DNA of 64,000 nucleotides from Delphinapterus leucas (Eukaryota > Chordata > Mammalia > Artiodactyla > Monodontidae), in assembly GCF_002288925.2 (NCBI RefSeq), contig NW_022098067.1, forward strand, positions 2,884,762-2,948,761, in the 5' to 3' direction. Positions 59,092 through 64,000 of this stretch are shown in pieces. Position 1 is the first letter of the stretch, and every line of letters starts with the position of its first letter. Below the pieces are notes generated by a model that worked only from the letters and a program-made list of their open reading frames with translations, made no database searches and was not told where the DNA came from. Made by a program: the position numbers and the translations under genes.

Positions 59092-60539
59092 ATGAAAGAA
59101 AGAAGGAAAAAGAAAAAAAGAAATCCTGGAGCACATTTGGAGCCTGCTAAAGATCTAGAAGTGCACCCGCACTGCAGGAGAGAGACCACTTCAGTAAGTC
59201 TGATTTCTCCACAGCTTAGCTTTACTCTTTCAGGCCCATTTTCTCATGTAAGATTTTTACCTGAGAGATGTAACAAGGTGATCCATGAATGTGGGTCAGT
59301 AGATCACGCTGGTCTGCATTTTGCTGAGAATATATTGTTAAAATTGTTAAAAAGTGTTTTGGACAGGGAAAAGGAGCTAGGTTAGGGGGCGAGAAACTTG
59401 TTGGGAGAGAATGTAGGTGAGAATCCAGAAAGCAGAGGGGAGAAACACCAAAGCCTCATGAATCCTGCTTCCATAATTTTGCCTAGAGCTGGTGAAATAT
59501 GCACATTTTGAGCTATCAGCAGATATTATGTGGAATTGATAATAAAATCAGGTCAAAAAATAAAGTAAGGTATTTTGGAAGGATTTCTTACCTCCTACCT
59601 TTTCTAATAACCTTGCAAAAGACATTTGACTAGCCCCTTATCTTTAGCCAGAAATATTCTGAAGAAGAAAAGTCTTCACAAGATTGCTTTTTGCATTTGA
59701 ACTCTGGTTCTTAAAAATCCTGACAGATCTCATTACATGCTGATATTCCATGCATTAATACTTAAAAGCTCCACAGCTTAGGTTTCCATTAATGTGTATC
59801 TCTCTTGTTCAAAAATCACATTATCTCTTTGTTTTAACATTTTATTATTCTCTATTTATATATGCATTAAAACCCCCTTTCTTCTATGGAAAAGACACAA
59901 TTTATTTAAAATAGGATTTTATATATTTGGGCTGGCTAAGGAGACAAGGTATACGTAGGACATGAAAATATCCTGGTAAGAAGGAATTCAGCTTAGAGTG
60001 GCCCATTTCCTGTTTTATAGTCAACCATCCTCCTACCCTTCCCACTCCTGAGCAGTGAATAAGGAGAGCAATTAAGGTTTTGTTTGATAAATTTCAAGTA
60101 GCAGGTTTCTACCATGAGAATGAAGGTTGGTATAAATGGAAGATGGAACTAAATACATTTGTAATAATATATGCATGCATCAGGGGATTTTGAAGTATAT
60201 GACAGCTGACTCAAAAAGTATAAACCTGCATACTCCCCATCCACCCTCAAAACTGGGCTTAACCAAGAAAAAGGGATCATAGTAACTTTGACTTTGTCAA
60301 GACTCGTAAACCCAGTCTTAGTAATCTGAGAGTGATAAACTAAAAATTAATAACTCAGGGAGATTATTGTGCCTAGGTGTTAGTATTTATTTTAAAAAGT
60401 TATATTGTTTAAATAAACATATGAATATGTATTACTGCATCATAATTTAATGATATCTTTGCTTTGTTATGTAAAATAATGCTGTAGACCCAAATTGGAG
60501 AATCTGTCCTGTTTACAGCCTTTCCTCTTTTAATTCTCC
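59092..60539. other. Unassigned intergenic DNA
   Basis: A 97-codon frame (59092-59385) begins in the A-rich tail of the preceding L1 and has no domain signature. No repeat recognised. Purine-rich at 59092-59120. Confidence 0.45.
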
Positions 60540-60960
60540 TTTTATTAAAAGACAGAATGCAGTCAATTGGACCATGGTGGACTCATGACACAAGCTGGGC
60601 CAGTCAGAGTCTCTTCCTAGGGATTCTGAGCTTAGGATAGAGAGCAAACCAGTCTCTGTGGGTGATTTTATACATAAAACATGGTCCATAAGCTTGGGAC
60701 CTCCTTTATCCTTGCCACATGAACCACAAAAGCAGAGCATGCTGGTTCATTCATTGACAGAGGTTGAGCAAGAACAGAAAGAAGCCAGGAAGCAATGAGG
60801 AGAACCTGATGGCTTCCCATGTCCTGGATCTCAGTAAGTCTCTAAGGCCTATCTAAATTGATCTTGCTCTCAATGAGACATATCTGAGATTTTTCACTAA
60901 GCCCCCACTCTTCTCTTTTCTGGCTTAAACAAGCTATGACTTGCAATCAAAAGAGCCCTA
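60540..60960 (+). repeat. Possible ancient LTR-type interspersed repeat
   Basis: The order 'ggactcatgacacaagctgggccagtcagagtctcttcctagggattctgag' ... 'gaagccaggaagcaatgaggagaacctgatgg' ... 'ctggcttaaacaagctatgacttgcaatcaaaagagcccta' resembles a common mammalian repeat that ends in a polyadenylation region followed by 'cttgcaaccaaaagagtcctgact'. Family not determined. Confidence 0.42.
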
Positions 60961-60979
60961 GGTAAAACTGGGTAGTTTT

Positions 60980-61105
60980 TAGATTAATGGCTGTCAGATC
61001 TGGGTGCAAATCCCAAACCTATGATTTGGGCAAATTGTCTAATCTGAGTATCTTCAACAGTAGAACTGGGATTAAAAACCTACATCAAAAATTATAAAAT
61101 GATAG
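60980..61105 (+). mobile_element. MIR SINE fragment
   Basis: 'gatctgggtgcaaatcccaaacctatgatttgggcaaattgtctaatctgag' and 'acagtagaactgggattaaaaacctac' fit the MIR head and core. Confidence 0.6.
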
Positions 61106-61299
61106 TAGACTAATCTTGTGTGTTCAGGCAGGCTTCTACCAACTTTCAAGAGCCAAGTGTTAAATATTAAAGAATTATGCCAGTTAGTTGTTAATCTGGT
61201 TAATATAGCTTGAAATTGGCTACAGTGGATGTTTTTACACCACAATAATTGGCAAATGTTATTTTAAAAGCTCCTTTTTTTTAAGGCTCTTTACCAGCA

Positions 61300-61385
61300 C
61301 ACTGCTGATCATAATAATGAATGTAAAGTACTTAGCATACTGCCTGTCCCTCAGAAGTCAATAAGTATTACGGTTATTACTAGGG
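61300..61385 (+). mobile_element. MIR 3' fragment (possibly same element)
   Basis: 'ataataatgaatgtaaagtacttagcatactgcctgtccctcagaagtcaataagtatta' matches the 3' part of MIR. About 195 bp of unassigned sequence separates it from the fragment at 60980-61105, so the two may be halves of one MIR split by a later insertion. Confidence 0.55.
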
Positions 61386-61990
61386 AATTATTCTGTACAT
61401 GCTACATCAAGGATTCTAAAGCAATCCAACTGTTCACATTACAAAAATATAAATCAGATGTTATTAGTAAATAGTGAAACCATGTTCATTGTAGTTTATT
61501 CAAACTGCAAAGAAAGGAATAGTTTAGGTCTTCTAGGAAGTAGACACCAAGAAGGAATTAAATATGTAAGACATACATATTTATTTCCTCTGCATGAGGA
61601 AAATAGACAGGACACTTGAAGAATCATCAGACTTTGATGCAAATGGACCTGAGTGAAGGAGAGAGAAAAGGGTGGATGGAAGCATACCAGACTTCCAGGC
61701 CTTCTAAGGAAGGTTTGGCAAAGTCTAGGGGGTTCCTTGAGGCAAAGTTGGTCCACAGAGGAACCCTATTTCTCCCAAGATAGGGTCTTCCTTAGCTCCC
61801 CTGCAGTGGTGGCCATTGGTTGCAAGCAGCCCAAGGAAGGAGGCCTCAAAATGCAGGACAGATTTCTGAGCTCAGTTGCTGTGGAACCATTGCTCACTTA
61901 TGCCCTCTACTTTTGGAGGTCTGTCCAGCACATTCTCACAGCTGTCACATGAAGTTAATTGAAGAGTTTCACATATGCTAGCGTTGAAGA
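61386..61990. other. Unassigned intergenic DNA
   Basis: Contains a 99-codon plus-strand frame (61653-61952) and an 86-codon minus-strand frame (61496-61756), neither with a recognisable domain. A slightly more G+C-rich patch at 61660-61930. Confidence 0.42.
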
Positions 61991-61993
61991 TCC

Positions 61994-62125
61994 TGCAGCT
62001 GTTCTCAACTTCAGTGTGCTTAAAAATCAACAATAATAGTAATTAAATGACAGATTCTTGGGTCCCTGACAATGAATTTTAATTTTTAATATGCACCTCA
62101 GGTAATTCTCATATTATAGAATATT
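61994..62125 (+). mobile_element. MER5A-like hAT MITE
   Basis: 'cagctgttctcaacttcagtgtgctt', 'aaatgacagattcttgggtccctgac', 'aatgaatttt' and 'tgcacctcaggtaattctcat' follow the layout of MER5A, a non-autonomous hAT-Charlie element, with diverged terminal repeats. Confidence 0.6.
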
Positions 62126-62505
62126 ATACAACCACATTATTGGAGGATTTTCTCCTTAAAATTATAAGCTTATTTTAATCACCTTACCTCCTTGTGGATG
62201 CTATTTTTTATACCTGTAAAATAATAACATTAACTGTTGGGATTCATGCAGGGAAACAAAACCACCGTAGACCATGGCCCATCATTTGGAATCACCATAT
62301 TCTGATGGCCTGAATATGTTTTCCATCTGTGTCTAACCACATTTATGCTAACCAGATTGTCACTGTATGTGCCAAGACAAAACTTCCAGTGAATTAGTTC
62401 GAATTTATGCTTTTTGTTTTCTTCCTTCTTTTCAGTGATTTGTCTTTGCTACTTCTTCTATTGCTTTCATACCATTTACCTTGCACATATCTCTAGTGCT
62501 TCTCT
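62126..62505. other. Unassigned intergenic DNA
   Basis: No recognised gene or repeat. The 119-codon frame 62414-62773 crosses the L1 boundary and the start of the tandem duplication and is not credible. Confidence 0.45.
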
Positions 62506-63085
62506 TTTCTGTTTTCAAAGCCACCAACCTAATCCAACTGTTTACGAAGAAAAAAACAAAAAAAATAAAAGTTATTCTTGCAATTATCTCCCTAGTGATC
62601 CTCAAAATTTCAAGATTTTTGTCCATCTCATAGAAGAGCTTTCTTTTCTCTTTTTTTTTTTGTTGAAGTATGGTTTATTTATAATATTGTGTTACTCTCG
62701 GGTATACAGCAACATTATTCACATATATATTATACACATGTATGTATATTTTTCAGATCCTTTTCCATTATAGGTAATTACAGATATTGAATATATTTCT
62801 GTTTTCAAAGCCACCAACCTAATCCAACTGTTTACGAAGAAAAAAACAAAAAAAATAAAAGTTATTCTTGCAATTATCTCCCTAGTGATCCTCAAAATTT
62901 CAAGATTTTTGTCCATCTCATAGAAGAGCTTTCTTTTCTCTTTTTTTTTTTGTTGAAGTATGGTTTATTTATAATATTGTGTTACTCTCGGGTATACAGC
63001 AACATTATTCACATATATATTATACACATGTATGTATATTTTTCAGATCCTTTTCCATTATAGGTAATTACAGATATTGAATATA
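62506..63085. repeat. Perfect 290-bp tandem duplication
   Basis: Bases 62506-62795 and 62796-63085 are identical at every position I compared, line by line. Each unit has 146 bp of flanking non-repeat DNA (from 'tttctgttttcaaag') and 144 bp of L1 3' end (from the poly-T at 62652 or 62942). The repeat starts at TTTCT (62506, 62796) and stops at ATATA (62795, 63085); beyond these points the sequences differ and no microhomology is visible at the junction. Confidence 0.97.
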
Positions 63086-64000
63086 GTTCCCTGTGCTATG
63101 TGGGAAATCCTTGTTGTTTATGTATTATAACAGTGGAGTATATCTGTTAATCTCATACTCCTAATTTATCCCCCCCTTTCCCCTTTGATAACCATGAGAT
63201 TGTTTGCTATGTCTTTGAGTCTGTTTTATAAATATTTCATTCGTTTTATTTTTTAGATTCCACATATAAGTGATATCATATAATATTTGTCTTTCTCTAT
63301 CTGACTTACTGCACTCAGTATGGCAATATCTAGGGTCTATTCGTATTGCAGCAAGTTTCAATATTTCATTCTTCTTTATGGATCAGTAATGTTTCATTGT
63401 ATATATCTAAAATCTTCTTTATCCATTCATCTGTCAATGGACACTTAGGTTGCTTCCATGTCTTGGCTCTTGTAATTAGTGCTATTATGAGCATTGAGGC
63501 GCATGTATCATTTCTAATTAGTGTTTTCATCATTTCTGGATATACACCCAGGAGTAGGATTACTGGATCATACAGTAGCTCTAGTTTTAGTTTTTAAAGG
63601 AAACTCCATACTGTTTTCTATAGTGGTTGCACCAATTTACATTCCCACCAACAGTGTAGGAATGTTCCTTTTTCTACACTCCCTTTTGAGAATTTACTAT
63701 CTGTAGACATTTTGATGATGGTCATTCTGATGGTGTGAAGTAGTACCTCACTGTAATTTTGATTTGCATTTCTCTAATAATTAGCTATGTTGAGCATCTT
63801 TTCATGTACCTATTGGCTATCTGTATGTCTTCTTTAGAGAAATATTTATTTAGGTCTTCTGCCCATTTTTTGATTGGGTTGCTTGGTTTTTTTGATATTG
63901 AGTTGTATGAGCTGTTTGTATATTTTGAAAATTAACGCATCATCAGTTGCATCATTTGCAAATATTTTCTCCCATTCCATAGGTTGTCTTTTTTTTTTTT
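62652..64000 (-). mobile_element. L1-H: 3' end of a minus-strand L1, running off the window
   Basis: T run then 3'UTR ('gttgaagtatggtttatttataatattgtg', 'ttccctgtgctatgtgggaaatccttg'), then the ORF2 C-terminus from about 63300 ('actcagtatggcaatatctag', 'cattcccaccaacagtgtaggaatg', 'tgatggtcattctga') continuing past 64000. The first 144 bp of its 3' end are present twice because of the 290-bp tandem duplication (62652-62795 and 62942-63085). Of mid-age type. Confidence 0.87.

Noticed and set aside
62414..62773. 119-codon frame at the duplication
   Set aside because: It crosses from unassigned DNA into an antisense L1 3'UTR; the repeated peptide it shares with a second frame simply reflects the 290-bp duplication.
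62506..63085. The duplication read as a CRISPR-like or satellite array
   Set aside because: There are only two units of 290 bp with no spacers, and the content is host DNA plus L1 3' end.

Overview
The window looks like non-coding DNA from a cetacean (whale or dolphin) nuclear genome. The diagnostic signal is five interspersed copies of the short tRNA-derived CHR SINE that typifies cetaceans, plus one longer CHR-type relative. Their Pol III A and B boxes, A-rich tails and target-site duplications (TSDs) can be read directly. Around them are mammalian L1 LINEs, MIR fragments, ERVL (MLT2-type) solo LTRs and one mariner transposon. I found no intact cellular gene, no convincing exon set, no rRNA or tRNA gene and no CRISPR array. 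All open frames above about 100 codons are L1 remnants or chance frames in A+T-rich DNA. Family names rest on recalled consensus patterns and were not checked against a database.

Layout. Positions 1-17.6 kb are A+T-rich intergenic DNA with scattered old repeats: a young CHR SINE at 145-345, two MLT2-type solo LTRs (870-1403 plus strand; 14547-15007 minus strand) each flanked by perfect 5-bp duplications, several MIR pieces, a decayed L1 at about 12.5-13.5 kb, a possible LTR at 11.2-11.8 kb and a possible ERVL-like internal remnant at 15.3-16.35 kb. From 17.6 to 37.25 kb lies a block of minus-strand L1s. L1-A (17.65-26.8 kb) is split by L1-D, itself split by L1-E, and by a complete 1284-bp mariner. 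L1-B (26.8-33.17 kb) carries two CHR SINEs. L1-C (33.28-37.25 kb) keeps its 5' end but has lost its 3' half and carries another SINE. The strand then switches: an old plus-strand L1 (37.29-39.08 kb) precedes a full-length plus-strand L1 (39187-45576, 6.39 kb) with a perfect 12-bp TSD and a 5'UTR built of tandem units.

From 45.6 to 50.4 kb there is intergenic DNA with a MIR, a longer CHR-type SINE and two plus-strand L1 3' ends. L1-F (50.38-56.55 kb, minus) has the longest open frame in the window, a 242-codon piece of reverse transcriptase. From 56.6 to 62.5 kb the sequence is mostly unassigned, with a CHR SINE, an L1 3' end, a MIR and a MER5A-like MITE. The last 1.5 kb is a minus-strand L1 3' end, and its junction with flanking DNA is present twice in a perfect 290-bp tandem duplication (62506-63085).

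There is no gene system working together here; the story is the order of transposon insertions. The most checkable points are the exact 290-bp duplication, the tandem-unit L1 5'UTR with a possible SINE-derived piece, the three-level nesting, the mariner sitting on a roughly 490-bp gap in its host L1, and the 3'-truncated L1-C.
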